In this document: positions 50,709 through 60,818 of the stretch, piece by piece
Position numbering within the stretch: the stretch's first letter is position 1
Layout of the letters: each line of letters starts with the position of its first letter
NCBI RefSeq assembly: GCF_014069575.1
Contig: NZ_CP059675.1
Span: forward strand, 1,364,001-1,428,000
Length of the DNA: 64,000 nt
Source: Schaalia sp. JY-X169
Lineage (GTDB): Bacteria > Actinomycetota > Actinomycetes > Actinomycetales > Actinomycetaceae
Direction of reading: 5' to 3'
The notes under the pieces: model-generated
Seen by the model: the letters and a program-made list of their open reading frames with translations, nothing else
Told to the model about the DNA's origin: nothing
Database searches by the model: none
Translations under genes and position numbers: made by a program

Positions 50709-51911
50709 TCAGATTCCGACAGAGCCCATGGTCTCCAGCGCATTCACAAACGCCGCAACCGCCGCTCTCACATCACCTTCACTGTGCGCCGCTGAGATCT
50801 GCACGCGAATCCGCGCCTCCCCCTTCGGAACCACAGGGAAACTGAATGCGGTCACGTACACACCTTGGCGCAGCATCTCTGCCGCTACAGCGGTGGCTTG
50901 CCGCGCCCCGTCCTCGCCGGGAAACATGACGGCAATGATCGGGTGACTTCCGGGCAGAAGCTCGAATCCGGCCTCATCCATCAACTCACGGAAGAGGTTC
51001 GCCATCTCTTGCAGGTGTTCACGCGCGTCGTCGGCTTCTTGAGCGATCGCAATTGCCTCGCTCGCCCCCGCCACAATCGACGGCGCCAGAGTGTTTGAGA
51101 ACAGGTAGGGACGCGCCCTCTGCCGCAGAAGATCGATGATTTCCTGGTGCGAAGAAACGTAGCCGCCAGATGCGCCACCCAGCGCCTTGCCGAGTGTGCC
51201 CGTGAGGATGTCAACGCGATCCTCCACGCCGTACATGGCGGCGACACCTCGACCTTCCGGCCCAACGAAACCCGTGGCGTGGGAGTCATCCACCATCACC
51301 AAGGCGCCAAACTCGTCCGCCAGATCGCAGATTTCCGGCAGCGGCGCATAGTACCCATCCATGGAGAACACGCCGTCGGTCACGATCACAATAGTCTTCG
51401 CCCCCGCTTCGCGCGCCGCCACCAACTGAGCGCGCAGGTCCGCCATGTCCCTGTTGGCATAGCGGAACCTCTTCGCCTTGGAGAGGCGAATCCCGTCAAT
51501 TAGAGACGCGTGGTTGAGGGCGTCCGAAACGATGGCGTCCTCGGGACCAAAGAGAACCTGGAAGATCCCCCCGTTTGCGTCAAAGCAGGAGGAGAACAAG
51601 ATGGTGTCATCGCGGCGCAAGTACTGCGAGATCCCGTATTCGAGGGCGAGATGCTGCTCCTGCGTCCCGCAAATGAACCGCACAGACGATAATCCGTAGC
51701 CCCACTGGTCCAGCGACTCCTTACTGGCCGCCACAATGCGCGGATCGTCGGCAAGCCCCAGGTAGTTGTTTGCGCAGAAGTTGAGCGCCCGCCCCGAAAG
51801 GGTTTGCACGAGGGCGCCCTGCGGGCCCATCAGCGGACGCTCTTCTTTGTACAGGCCAGCATCACGAATGCTCTGCAGCTCCGCGGTGACCTGCTCTTTG
51901 TTGGCGTACAT
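50709..51911 (-). CDS. kbl: Glycine C-acetyltransferase (2-amino-3-ketobutyrate CoA ligase)
   Basis: A 400-residue PLP enzyme of the alpha-oxoamine synthase family, splitting 2-amino-3-ketobutyrate with CoA into glycine and acetyl-CoA. The PLP lysine is Lys242 in [13 protein letters not shown]; the cofactor-binding [11 protein letters not shown] segment near residue 200 is intact. Length and N-terminus ([13 protein letters not shown]) match Kbl rather than BioF, and the adjacent tdh settles it. Its ATG directly follows the tdh stop. The pair converts threonine to glycine and acetyl-CoA. Confidence 0.95.
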   Translation of the reverse strand: MYANKEQVTAELQSIRDAGLYKEERPLMGPQGALVQTLSGRALNFCANNYLGLADDPRIVAASKESLDQWGYGLSSVRFICGTQEQHLALEYGISQYLRRDDTILFSSCFDANGGIFQVLFGPEDAIVSDALNHASLIDGIRLSKAKRFRYANRDMADLRAQLVAAREAGAKTIVIVTDGVFSMDGYYAPLPEICDLADEFGALVMVDDSHATGFVGPEGRGVAAMYGVEDRVDILTGTLGKALGGASGGYVSSHQEIIDLLRQRARPYLFSNTLAPSIVAGASEAIAIAQEADDAREHLQEMANLFRELMDEAGFELLPGSHPIIAVMFPGEDGARQATAVAAEMLRQGVYVTAFSFPVVPKGEARIRVQISAAHSEGDVRAAVAAFVNALETMGSVGI

Positions 51912-52970
51912 CTATTTCTCCCAGTCGATAATGATCTTGCCTGCTTGCCCGGAGCCCGCGGTGGCGAAGGCGTCCTCAAACTGCTCAGGCGTGAAGCGGT
52001 GTGTAATCACGGATCGCAATGTCTCACGGAGTTCCGGTGAGGTTTCCGTCAAGAATGTCGCCACGTACCACGTGTCGTACATTTCGCGCCCGTACACGCC
52101 CTTGATTGTGAGCATGTGGGTGATGACTTTGTGCCAGTCGATCGCGAACGGTTTGGTGGGCAGGCCCAGGAGCGCCAGCGTCGCCCCGTGGTTGCAGAAG
52201 TCAACCAGTGTCTGGAGCGCAGCGGGTGCCCCGGACATTTCCAGTCCTACGTCGAATCCTTCGCGGATCCGCAACTCAGCCATAGCGGCACGCAGTTCGT
52301 CGCCGTTGGGCTGCAACGCGGCATCCGCACCGACACTGCGCGCCATTTCAAGGCGGTCTTCGTTGAGGTCGGTGATGACGACGTGGCGCGCCCCGGCGTG
52401 CTTGGCGAGGGCGACACACATGATCCCGATCGGCCCGGCCCCGGTGATGAGAACGTCTTGCCCGGTGAGTTCCACCTGCTGGCAGGTGTGAACAGCATTG
52501 CCGAGCGGGTCGAAAAGGGCTCCCAGTTCGGGGTCAATCGTGTCGGGTTGAACCCAGACGTTCGAGGCCGGAACCACCACGTAATCAGCAAATGCGCCGT
52601 CCCGGTTAACACCGATTCCAGCCGCATTCAGGCACATGTGGCCGCGCCCGGCCCGACAGTTGCGGCACCGCCCGCACACGACGTGCCCTTCGACGCTGAC
52701 CAGTTGCCCAACCTTGAGCGCGTTGGGTCCTTCCTGGTTCGCCACGCCCTCACCCAGTTCAACGATGGTTCCGGAGAACTCGTGACCCAGCGTCTGCGGT
52801 GGCCTCAATGAACCGGGTGCTCCGCCATCCCAGCGGTAGAGGTGCAGATCCGTCCCGCATAGGCCCGCTCGCTTGACACGGATCTTCACGTCGTCCCACC
52901 CCGGCTGCGGCTCAGGGATGTCGACCAGTTCAAGTCCTGGACCTTCAGTTACTTTCCTTAGCGCGCGCAC
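51912..52970 (-). CDS. tdh: L-threonine 3-dehydrogenase
   Basis: A 352-residue zinc-dependent medium-chain dehydrogenase oxidising threonine to 2-amino-3-ketobutyrate. The catalytic zinc region is RAGLCGTDLHLY; the structural zinc Cys group is CGRCRNCRAGRGHMC near residue 90; the NAD site is ITGAGPIGIMCVALAK. AGGAGG lies 4 bases before the GTG at 52970, which fits the family N-terminus better than an extended start at 53054. It is translated just ahead of kbl and forms with it the threonine degradation pathway. Confidence 0.95.
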   Translation of the reverse strand: MRALRKVTEGPGLELVDIPEPQPGWDDVKIRVKRAGLCGTDLHLYRWDGGAPGSLRPPQTLGHEFSGTIVELGEGVANQEGPNALKVGQLVSVEGHVVCGRCRNCRAGRGHMCLNAAGIGVNRDGAFADYVVVPASNVWVQPDTIDPELGALFDPLGNAVHTCQQVELTGQDVLITGAGPIGIMCVALAKHAGARHVVITDLNEDRLEMARSVGADAALQPNGDELRAAMAELRIREGFDVGLEMSGAPAALQTLVDFCNHGATLALLGLPTKPFAIDWHKVITHMLTIKGVYGREMYDTWYVATFLTETSPELRETLRSVITHRFTPEQFEDAFATAGSGQAGKIIIDWEK

Positions 52971-53145
52971 GCGGCCTCCTACAGCCAAATCAACGCCGAC
53001 AGACGAAAGACACTGACACGACCTCCAACGCAACTTCGGTGAGTAACCTGTCATGGCTACCGGACCTATTGTACGAGGGCGCCCGCGCCCCCTAAACCGC
53101 CCTCTCCCACAATCCGCACGACTGCGCTAAAGCGCGATCAACCTC

Positions 53146-53508
53146 TCAGCGGATCTGGACGATTCGCCCTTCGGAGCCCCATGCGCGGTCCGCGGTTAAC
53201 ACCGAGACACCCATCCGCTCACCTAGCGCCAAACAGAGGCGGTCCCCCAGCGACAGTGGAGTCTTTGGGTGCCACAGCCTAGCTGCAACCAATGCGTCCT
53301 CAGCAGTCACTGCCACGACCTCTACGCCGTAGCTTGCAAGCACCGCTGCCGCGACATCGCAGTCGGCCCCCCGCGTGCGGATCTTCTGCAGCACCTCAGA
53401 CCAGTTTGCCGCACCGATAACGCCGCCCGCCAACTGCCTCTCAACAATCTCGCTCCCCTGCTCTCCGGCAAGGAACGCTAGGACCGCAGATGCGTCGAGG
53501 ACAATCAC
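53146..53508 (-). CDS. PIN-domain toxin (VapC-like)
   Basis: A 120-residue predicted ribonuclease toxin. The PIN acidic residues are Asp5 in IVLDASAV, Glu near 38 (NWSEVLQKI) and the Asp pair in LSLGDRLCLALG, followed by TADRAW. The GTG start overlaps the TGA of the antitoxin gene (GTGA), the usual toxin-antitoxin layout. VapC toxins cut tRNA or rRNA; the target here is unknown. It lies at the left edge of the restriction island. Confidence 0.9.
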   Translation of the reverse strand: MIVLDASAVLAFLAGEQGSEIVERQLAGGVIGAANWSEVLQKIRTRGADCDVAAAVLASYGVEVVAVTAEDALVAARLWHPKTPLSLGDRLCLALGERMGVSVLTADRAWGSEGRIVQIR

Positions 53509-53756
53509 TCGTCGCCACTCTGCTCGGCCTTGGCTGCCTGTCGCCGCTCGTCAATAAGCTCTTGGACCAGGCTCTCTCCCGCCAATTGGTCACGAAGCAG
53601 GTCTAGCGCTTGCCGACGGGTCGCAATCAAGACACCCTTGGACGTTTCCACCAATACAAGAGAGTCACCTTGCTCCCAGTTCTGGCTTGCGCGGAGCTTA
53701 GCCGGCAGCACTAACCGCCCTCGGTCTCCCAACGGCGCAACAAATGTGGTACTCAT
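53505..53756 (-). CDS. AbrB/VapB-type antitoxin
   Basis: An 83-residue antitoxin. Residues 1-50 are a SpoVT/AbrB-type swapped-hairpin DNA-binding domain (APLGDRGRLVLPAKLRASQNWEQGDSLVLVE). The acidic C-terminus should cover the PIN toxin active site. The start has TACAGT 6 bases upstream and no ribosome site, suggesting a leaderless message, and an inverted repeat spans the start codon for self-repression. Confidence 0.9.
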   Translation of the reverse strand: MSTTFVAPLGDRGRLVLPAKLRASQNWEQGDSLVLVETSKGVLIATRRQALDLLRDQLAGESLVQELIDERRQAAKAEQSGDE

Positions 53757-53772
53757 GCATGAACTGTACCAC
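53746..53772. promoter_or_regulatory. Operator and -10 box of the VapBC-like module
   Basis: Perfect inverted repeat GTGGTAC (53746-53752) and GTACCAC (53766-53772) with a 13-base centre spans the antitoxin start codon. The minus-strand -10 TACAGT (53763-53768) lies within it, 6 bases before the ATG. Confidence 0.7.
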
Positions 53773-53870
53773 CACGAACCTCGGCGTGGAACAGAGTGCC
53801 GTGCCTCCCACTCGCCATCTTCCGCCGCGCCGGATCACCACACTGAACCCTCGGCGACGGCCCCGCCAGA

Positions 53871-56800
53871 TCACACAAGGCCGAGGAACCGCTCAAAGAA
53901 CCCCGTCAGCCTTTCGATGACCCTCTGCTTCGTTACCCCGTGCTGACCACCCCGACTAAAACGCGGCACAGGGGGCAGCACCGAAGTGATGTCGGTGCCC
54001 GAAGTCCGCAGCGCCCCATCACGGAACGCCACCTCAAGGAAGCGGTGTGCCTCTTCGGGCCGCAGGTTCTCTTCACTGATGATCTGGTCCAGTTCCTGAT
54101 CCCGCTTCGCCGTGATGAACGCGCGCCATTCGGAATCGATCGCTCCATCCACCGACACCGAGTCAACGAACCCTTCAATCAGATCCCGCTTACTCCTCAG
54201 GGTCGGGCTGGCATTAACTGCCCGTGAGATCTCCGCACGAATCTCCCGATCATCCCCATCACCGTGTTCCTTGCGGTACCGTTCCACGAGCATGAGGATG
54301 TAGTCGACGTTAATTTCAACCTGTTTGATCAACTCGATCTCAAAGACGAGGTCCTCATTGATGCGCTCTTTGTCTTCGGTTGTGGGACGCATTTCGGCAT
54401 GCAAGTCGAGGTAACGACTCCGGTAGTCCTGCCCCTGCCGCGGAGTCAGCAACTCCCGGCCAACAAACTCATCAAAGGAGGCCAGGATGTTCTCCAGTCG
54501 CAGGATTGCGCCGAACAGGTTGACGAACTGCTTCTTCGCTTCTTCTCCGACAATCCCCCGGTCACTGGGGAACTGCTCAAGTAGGTCCCCAACCAGCTTT
54601 TCGTACTCCACGTAATAGTCGCTGAAGGGCTTCAGGAGGACGATCCCCTTGGCGTCCTTGTTTCCAAACAGTTCCAACGCCGCATTGGTCTCTTCTTCCA
54701 GGTTGCGGAACGCCACGATGTTGCCGTACGTCTTGACGGAGTTGAGGATCCGGTTAGTCCGCGAATACGCCTGGATAAGGCCGTGCGCCCGCAGATTCTT
54801 ATCCACGAACAGCGTGTTCAAGGTTGTCGCATCAAATCCGGTGAGGAACATGTTGACAACAATGACGAGGTCGAGTTCCCGGTTCTTCAGCCGCAGCGAC
54901 AGGTCTTTGTAGTAGTTCTGAAACTTGTCGCTACTGGTGTCGTAACTGGTCCCGAACATGTCGTTGTAGTCCTGGATCGCATCTTCGAGGAACGTGCGAG
55001 CATCGGCCTCCAGCCCATTCGTGTCAAACGCCTCTTCATCGATCACACCGTCGGCAACCTCTTCGTTGGCTCCGTAGGAGTAGATGATCCCCACTTTGAG
55101 CCGTCGATCCTGCGGCAGCACCTCCATCTGCTTCTGGAACTCCGTGTAGTAGCGCCGCGCCGCATCAATGGAAGCGGTTGCGAAGATGGCGTTAAACCCA
55201 CGCACCCGCCGCGCTTCAAGAACAGCATCAGCCCGACCGCGCCCCCGACTCGAGTCGACAACGTTGGTGACCACCTGGTGCACGAAGCTGTCGGCGCGCC
55301 TGGTCTTCTGATCGAAGTGTTCGAGGACGTACTGCACGACGTCCCGCACCCGTCGAGGGTCCATCATTGCCTTCTCGGTCTCGATGGCAGAGACCTGTTT
55401 GTCGATGACGTTCCCCACCTTGATGGTGTTCACGTAGTCGATCCGGAACGGCAGGACATTCTTGTCGTGAATGGCATCCACGATCGTGTAGGTGTGCAGT
55501 TTCTGGCCGAACGCCTGCTCGGTAGTCTTCAGACCAGGGCTCCCACCTCCCGGACTGTTCTCCGCGAAGATCGGCGTGCCGGTGAACCCGAACAGGTGGA
55601 AGTTCTCGAATGACCGCGTAATGGCAGCATGCATGTCTCCGAACTGGGAACGGTGGCACTCGTCGAAGATTAGGACGACGTGCCCGGAGTAGATCGCGTG
55701 TCCCTTGTTTCCCGCAATGAAGTTCGACAGTTTCTGAATCGTCGTGATGATGATCTTCGCGTTCGGGTCTTCCAGCTGCTTCTTCAGGACCGCCGTCGAC
55801 GCGTTCGAGTTCGCGGCTCCCTTCTCGAACCTGTCGTATTCCCGCATGGTCTGGTAGTCGAGGTCCTTGCGGTCAACAATGAACAACACCTTGTCGATCC
55901 CCGGCATCTTGGACGCGAGTTGGGCCGCCTTGAACGATGTCAGCGTCTTGCCCGATCCAGTGGTGTGCCAGACGTATCCGCCTGCCTCAATACGCCCCAA
56001 CTGCCTGTAGTTGGTGGAAACCTGGATCTTCTGCAGGATCCGCTCTGTTGCCACGATCTGGTAGGGCCTCATCACCAGCAGCCGACGGTCTGATGTCAGC
56101 ACGCAGTACCGGGTCAGAATGTTGAGCAGTGCGTGCTTTGCGAAGAACGTCTTTGCAAATGCCGACAAATCCTCAATGGGGCGGTTTTGCGCATCCGCCC
56201 ACCACGACGTGAACTCAAAGCTGTTGGTAGTCTTCGAGCCCTTCCCACGCTTGCGCCCCTCTTTGATATGGGAGTCTCGTGTGGTGTTGGAGTAGTACTT
56301 GGTCTGGGTCCCATTGGAGATGACGAACAGCTGCACGTACTCAAACAGCCCACTGCCCGCCCAGAAACTGTCCCTCTGGTAACGGTTGATCTGGTTGAAT
56401 GCTTCACGAATCGCCACCCCACGCCTCTTCAGTTCAACGTGAACCATTGGCAATCCGTTGACGAGGACGGTGACGTCATAACGGTTGGCGTAGCGCCCTC
56501 CCGGGTCGTAGTCATCCTCAGGAACAGCACGCCCAACTTCATACTGGTTGATGACCTGCAACCTGTTGTTGTGAATATTCTTCTTATCCAGAAGCGTGAC
56601 ATTCTTCGTTGACCCGTCATCGCGCCGCAGCAACTGAATATGATTCTCTTGGATGCGTACGGTTTTCTCAACGATGCCGTCGTTCTTGCTGGCTATGCAA
56701 CTTGAGAAGAACCTCTCCCATTCCGCGTCTGAGAACGTCATGTCGTTGACCTTCTCCAGTTGCAGACGCAGGTTGGCAATCAGCTCTGCTTCTGAGGTTA

Positions 56801-57020
56801 TCGGCAGATACTCGTACGCCTGTGATTCCAGCAGACGAATGAAAGATGCTTCAAGTTCCGCTTCTGACTGGTACCCAGTGTCCGAGGACACCTCTGCCTC
56901 ATACTCTGACACCACCGTCGACTCTGCGGACACGACTATCGGATCGTACTTGGGCGCTCCCCCACGCTCGGCTGCAGCACCTGTACCCCCACGAAAACCA
57001 GACCCTTCACCCACAATCAC
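53871..57020 (-). CDS. hsdR: Type I restriction enzyme, motor/nuclease subunit
   Basis: A 1049-residue HsdR. The N-terminal nuclease shows VTVLVNGLPMVHVELKRRG with Glu and Lys near residue 196. The translocase has Walker A HTTGSGKT near residue 355, the DECHR box near residue 452 and GFTGTPIF just after. The C-terminal helical domain binds the methylase core. The first 50 residues are a low-complexity acidic extension. It starts with GTG overlapping the hsdS stop. It translocates and cuts unmodified DNA with the HsdMS complex. The VapBC-like module lies 114 bases downstream. Confidence 0.94.
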   Translation of the reverse strand: MIVGEGSGFRGGTGAAAERGGAPKYDPIVVSAESTVVSEYEAEVSSDTGYQSEAELEASFIRLLESQAYEYLPITSEAELIANLRLQLEKVNDMTFSDAEWERFFSSCIASKNDGIVEKTVRIQENHIQLLRRDDGSTKNVTLLDKKNIHNNRLQVINQYEVGRAVPEDDYDPGGRYANRYDVTVLVNGLPMVHVELKRRGVAIREAFNQINRYQRDSFWAGSGLFEYVQLFVISNGTQTKYYSNTTRDSHIKEGRKRGKGSKTTNSFEFTSWWADAQNRPIEDLSAFAKTFFAKHALLNILTRYCVLTSDRRLLVMRPYQIVATERILQKIQVSTNYRQLGRIEAGGYVWHTTGSGKTLTSFKAAQLASKMPGIDKVLFIVDRKDLDYQTMREYDRFEKGAANSNASTAVLKKQLEDPNAKIIITTIQKLSNFIAGNKGHAIYSGHVVLIFDECHRSQFGDMHAAITRSFENFHLFGFTGTPIFAENSPGGGSPGLKTTEQAFGQKLHTYTIVDAIHDKNVLPFRIDYVNTIKVGNVIDKQVSAIETEKAMMDPRRVRDVVQYVLEHFDQKTRRADSFVHQVVTNVVDSSRGRGRADAVLEARRVRGFNAIFATASIDAARRYYTEFQKQMEVLPQDRRLKVGIIYSYGANEEVADGVIDEEAFDTNGLEADARTFLEDAIQDYNDMFGTSYDTSSDKFQNYYKDLSLRLKNRELDLVIVVNMFLTGFDATTLNTLFVDKNLRAHGLIQAYSRTNRILNSVKTYGNIVAFRNLEEETNAALELFGNKDAKGIVLLKPFSDYYVEYEKLVGDLLEQFPSDRGIVGEEAKKQFVNLFGAILRLENILASFDEFVGRELLTPRQGQDYRSRYLDLHAEMRPTTEDKERINEDLVFEIELIKQVEINVDYILMLVERYRKEHGDGDDREIRAEISRAVNASPTLRSKRDLIEGFVDSVSVDGAIDSEWRAFITAKRDQELDQIISEENLRPEEAHRFLEVAFRDGALRTSGTDITSVLPPVPRFSRGGQHGVTKQRVIERLTGFFERFLGLV

Positions 57021-58111
57021 GCCGCCAACTCCTTGAACGTCAACAGCCGATCCCTGTAGTACTCATACTGCTTACGCCGTGCCGCCAATTCAGCCGGCAA
57101 CCCAACACTGAGGTCGTTCACGAGGGCGTCAAACTTGTCCAAGATGTCGACGATGAACACCTTCTCGTCTCGGGATGGACATGGGACGGGTATGCGATTC
57201 AAGTTCGCCTGGTTCAACTTGGGTTGAGCAGCAGACGAAATGTAGATGGTGAGGTCGATTGAGTTGAGATACAGCTCTGCATAGCGCCGTTCGGAATAGG
57301 TATCGAACTGCAGAACATGCGCGTGATTGTTAACCCAAATCTTGCCCGATGCCGAGAACGCAATCGGTGTAGAGCGCGCGAGGAGATTGGCGCCGTCTTC
57401 GGAAACCAGCAAAAAGTCGCCATCGAATATATGTCCATCAACGTAGTCAACAATTCCAGAAGCACCGAAGTACGGCGTCTGGCCCGGTATCCGGGCCCCC
57501 TTCGCAATCGGTCTACGCTGGCCGTCAAGGTTCACTGCCAATGTCCCCAACGGCGCAGTTGCGATCCCGTCGCCACTCCTAAGGAGCTGCGCTCGGTAGT
57601 GTTCGTACTGCTTCTTTCTTGCCGCCAGCTCCGCCGCCAGCTCCGCCTCCAGCGCCGTGAACTTGTCCAAGATCCTCACAATCTCTTGTTGGACTGCCAA
57701 GGGAGGGACTGGAATGCGGAGGGCGCCGAGAACCGCCTGGGTCTGGCTCGGAACTCCCCCAGCTTGGTTCATTTCTCCTAGCCGCATCGTCAGCAGTACA
57801 TGGTATAAAAACTTCGGGATGATCGCAGAGGTATCAACCTCGGTGCTGAATATAGTGTCAACGTTCCAAAATGACCCCTCCACATAGAAGATGTTCCCCA
57901 GCGACCCCTTACGAGGGATGAGGACGGAAGGGCCCTCCGCAAGCGAGGAATCTACGTAGCGCATGATTCCACCGCTTCCGTACACGGGCGTTGTGCCTTC
58001 CCCGAGATGCTTGTGATCTCGCCCGTTGCGGATTCTTACTAGCTGTCCCAGCGGCCTGTGCTCCACCCCGTCGGGGCACAGCTCTTCAATGAGGTCGTCA
58101 ATGTGGCTCAT
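57017..58111 (-). CDS. hsdS: Type I restriction-modification specificity subunit
   Basis: A 364-residue HsdS with two target-recognition domains. The conserved repeats that bridge to HsdM are AELAARKKQYEHYRAQLL (middle, near residue 160) and AELAARRKQYEYYRDRLLTF (C-terminus). The first domain contains PVYGSGGIMRYVD and the second TPYFGASGIVDYVDGH, typical of the pattern that reads each half of a bipartite site. Its ATG overlaps the stop of the embedded Mrr gene and its TGA overlaps the hsdR GTG. The recognition sequence cannot be predicted by eye. Confidence 0.93.
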   Translation of the reverse strand: MSHIDDLIEELCPDGVEHRPLGQLVRIRNGRDHKHLGEGTTPVYGSGGIMRYVDSSLAEGPSVLIPRKGSLGNIFYVEGSFWNVDTIFSTEVDTSAIIPKFLYHVLLTMRLGEMNQAGGVPSQTQAVLGALRIPVPPLAVQQEIVRILDKFTALEAELAAELAARKKQYEHYRAQLLRSGDGIATAPLGTLAVNLDGQRRPIAKGARIPGQTPYFGASGIVDYVDGHIFDGDFLLVSEDGANLLARSTPIAFSASGKIWVNNHAHVLQFDTYSERRYAELYLNSIDLTIYISSAAQPKLNQANLNRIPVPCPSRDEKVFIVDILDKFDALVNDLSVGLPAELAARRKQYEYYRDRLLTFKELAA

Positions 58112-59031
58112 GCGAAAAAGTCCTCATCGATCTCGACGATCTTGTAGGTTTCCTTCACCTGAACACCGACGCCGTATCTGATCATGAGTCGGGCCAAGCG
58201 CTTTCCATCGATCAGGATGACTCGTGTGGGCACATTCTCCGCATAGAATTTGGCCCCGTCTGAAAAGCGGCTCGTAGTAATAAAGACCCCGCTGTCGGCT
58301 TTTCCGCTCAGTGCGCCGACAAATGCTTGGAGGTCGGGGCGTCCAACTACATTCTCGTCCTTATATCGCTTTGCCTGAACATAGACCCTATTGAGACCTA
58401 AGACGTCCTGGTCAATCACACCGTCGATGCCACCGTCATTGCTGCGTTGTGTCACGCTGCCTGCCCCAGATGTTCCACCGTATCCCATTGCGAGTAGCAG
58501 ATCGACAACAGCTTGCTCAAAGAACCCAGGTTCCCTCGACTGAAGTCGTGTCAGAAGATCGGTTGCAACCTCCTCATGAATTCGCTCGATGCCGCTCTGC
58601 ACCTGTTCAGTCGGAGTCATCGATGACTCTCCGGGAGCGGTCGGCGGACCCGGGACCGCCGAGCGTTCAACCGTCGCTTGGTAAATGCGAATCGGCGAGT
58701 TTGGATCTTCACCTAGGGCATCGATATCCCGCTCTTTGACTCCTTCAGGGAACAGCTTCAGAAGCTGTCGCCCTGCGTCAGTTATCCGGTAGTGCCCACG
58801 CTTTGGACGGTCGATAGCTCCTACGTTCGTGAGAAATGAGACCGCCCAGCCGATCCGATTCTGGTACCTAAACTGGCTACCTGATGGCAGAAGCTCGTTT
58901 CTCTGATCGTCGCTTAGCTGAACGAGATCGGCGATAAGGGGCTGAAAGTCGCGCCAGTGGCGGACCTGGCCGTCGTTCATCACTTCGAGCGTTGGGATCA
59001 TGAAACCCTCCCAGTTCGGCATATCGGTCAT
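58108..59031 (-). CDS. Mrr-like restriction endonuclease embedded in the hsd operon
   Basis: A 307-residue protein. The N-terminal winged-helix Mrr_N-type region spans about residues 5-95 (LEVMNDGQVRHWRDF to GHYRITDAGRQLL). The Mrr catalytic domain follows: SREPGFFEQAVVDLLLAMGYGG, then Asp in SNDGGIDGVIDQD near residue 200 and the QAK motif in VYVQAKRYKDE near residue 219. Mrr enzymes cut methylated DNA in E. coli. The gene overlaps hsdM at one end and hsdS at the other (ATGA each), so it is expressed with the type I enzyme. Any partner role is unproven. Confidence 0.92.
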   Translation of the reverse strand: MTDMPNWEGFMIPTLEVMNDGQVRHWRDFQPLIADLVQLSDDQRNELLPSGSQFRYQNRIGWAVSFLTNVGAIDRPKRGHYRITDAGRQLLKLFPEGVKERDIDALGEDPNSPIRIYQATVERSAVPGPPTAPGESSMTPTEQVQSGIERIHEEVATDLLTRLQSREPGFFEQAVVDLLLAMGYGGTSGAGSVTQRSNDGGIDGVIDQDVLGLNRVYVQAKRYKDENVVGRPDLQAFVGALSGKADSGVFITTSRFSDGAKFYAENVPTRVILIDGKRLARLMIRYGVGVQVKETYKIVEIDEDFFA

Positions 59032-60596
59032 GCCACACCTCCCTCCAGGTCAACAACGATGGCGTCGATCTCTGTTCGTAGGACTGACTGGCGGGCAACG
59101 ATACGGGCGATCTCAGCGTTCAGCTCATCGATGTCGATGACCTCGCGGGTGTCCTCGGCTTCAACATGACTGGAGACGGACAGGTTGTAGTCTGCCGCTG
59201 CAACGTCCTCGTTCGACACAAGATGTGCCGCATACTCAACATTGACACGATCCTTGAGGGCAGTGAGAATGGCTTCCTGATTGCCTGCCAGCAGCTTGTT
59301 CTTGTTGCCAACACGTTTGAACTGCTTTGAAGCGTCGATGAAAAGGATCGAGTTATCGGTCTTAGACTTCTTCAAAACTATGATGCATGTGGCGATAGTG
59401 GTGCCGAAGAAAAGGTCAGGGGGCAACTGGATTACGGCGTCGATGTAGTTGTTGTCGACAAGGTACTTGCGGATCTTCTTCTCGGCGCCACCCCGGTACA
59501 AAACACCGGGGAACTCAACGATTGCGGCAGTGCCGTCAACCGCCAACCACGACAGAATGTGCATGGTGAAGGCCAGGTCAGCCTTCGACTTTGGAGCCAA
59601 GACGCCGGCTGGGGCGAACCTAGGGTCGTTGATGAGCAGAGGGTTGGCGTCCCCGGCCCACTTGATTGAATAGGGAGGATTGGAGACTATGGCGTCAAAA
59701 GGCTCGTCATCCCAGTGCTCCGGTTCGATGAGAGTATCCCCCAAGGCAATACTGAACTTCTCATAGTTGACCCCGTGCAGGAACATGTTGATGCGCGCCA
59801 GGTTGTACGTGGTGAGGTTGATTTCTTGACCGTAAAAGCCACCCACGTTGTTGGGTCCAAGAATCTTGGCAAACTTGAGCAGTAGGGAGCCCGATCCGGC
59901 AGCGGGATCATAGACCTTGTTGATGTAGTCGCGGCCATCAACTGCAATCCGGGTTAGTACCTCAGAGACTTCCTGTGGGGTGTAATACTCGCCTCCAGAC
60001 TTCCCCGCCTGGGAGGCGTACATCTGCATCAGATATTCGTATGCGTCACCAAAGAGGTCAATGGCATTGTCTTCGAAGGCTCCAAGAGGAAGGTCTCCGA
60101 TAGCGTCAAGGAGTTTGGCCAGTTTGGCGTTGCGCGCCTCAACAGTATTGCCCAGTTTAGAACTGTTGACATCAAGGTCATCAAAGAGGCCCCGCAGATC
60201 GCCCTCGCTCTCAGTTCCAACAGCAGACCCCTCAATGTTCTTGAAGACCCGCTCCAAGGTCTCATTCAAGTTGTCGTCCGAGGATGCCCGCTTACGCACA
60301 TTCTCAAACAACTCAGAGGGACTAATGAAAAAGCCCTTCTCACTAACAATTGCTTCACGCTCAGTCTCAGCATGCTCATCAGCGAGGGTCGCGTAATCGA
60401 AGCCCGACTCCCCAGCCTGTTCTTCCCAACCATTCAGGTAGGAAGTTAGATGCTCAGAGATAAACCGGTAGAAAAGCATCCCGAGCACGTAACTCTTAAA
60501 GTCCCACCCATCAACACTGCCGCGAAGATCGTTGGCAATACGCCAAATTGTCTTGTGAAGCTCGGCGCGCTGAGCTTCCTTGCTGGTTGGGGTCAT
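59028..60596 (-). CDS. hsdM: Type I restriction-modification DNA methyltransferase subunit
   Basis: A 522-residue N6-adenine methyltransferase. Motif I is VYDPAAGSGSLLLKFA near residue 229 and motif IV NPPYSIKW near residue 305; the N-terminal HsdM_N helices (TIWRIANDLRGSVDGWDFKSYVLGMLFYRFIS) are typical. GGAGG lies 12 bases before the ATG. First gene of hsdM-mrr-hsdS-hsdR, transcribed divergently from the second Mrr-type gene with 222 bases between. Confidence 0.95.
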   Translation of the reverse strand: MTPTSKEAQRAELHKTIWRIANDLRGSVDGWDFKSYVLGMLFYRFISEHLTSYLNGWEEQAGESGFDYATLADEHAETEREAIVSEKGFFISPSELFENVRKRASSDDNLNETLERVFKNIEGSAVGTESEGDLRGLFDDLDVNSSKLGNTVEARNAKLAKLLDAIGDLPLGAFEDNAIDLFGDAYEYLMQMYASQAGKSGGEYYTPQEVSEVLTRIAVDGRDYINKVYDPAAGSGSLLLKFAKILGPNNVGGFYGQEINLTTYNLARINMFLHGVNYEKFSIALGDTLIEPEHWDDEPFDAIVSNPPYSIKWAGDANPLLINDPRFAPAGVLAPKSKADLAFTMHILSWLAVDGTAAIVEFPGVLYRGGAEKKIRKYLVDNNYIDAVIQLPPDLFFGTTIATCIIVLKKSKTDNSILFIDASKQFKRVGNKNKLLAGNQEAILTALKDRVNVEYAAHLVSNEDVAAADYNLSVSSHVEAEDTREVIDIDELNAEIARIVARQSVLRTEIDAIVVDLEGGVA

Positions 60597-60818
60597 ACGT
60601 CTCTTGTCCTCCGCGACAGTGCTCTTGCAGTCTCTACTGCAACTGCTTCAACCGTAACTGCCACCTCCGACATTCACGCCCCGCACCGCCGCATGGCGCC
60701 GCACCTTAAGACCCTGCATTGGTCAAACATGAATTACGACTTGCGGATACTCTGGCTCTGAGCGAGGCTCCAAGACGATGAGGTCGTTTCTGAACACGCC
60801 CTATGAAGGAGAAGTCCG

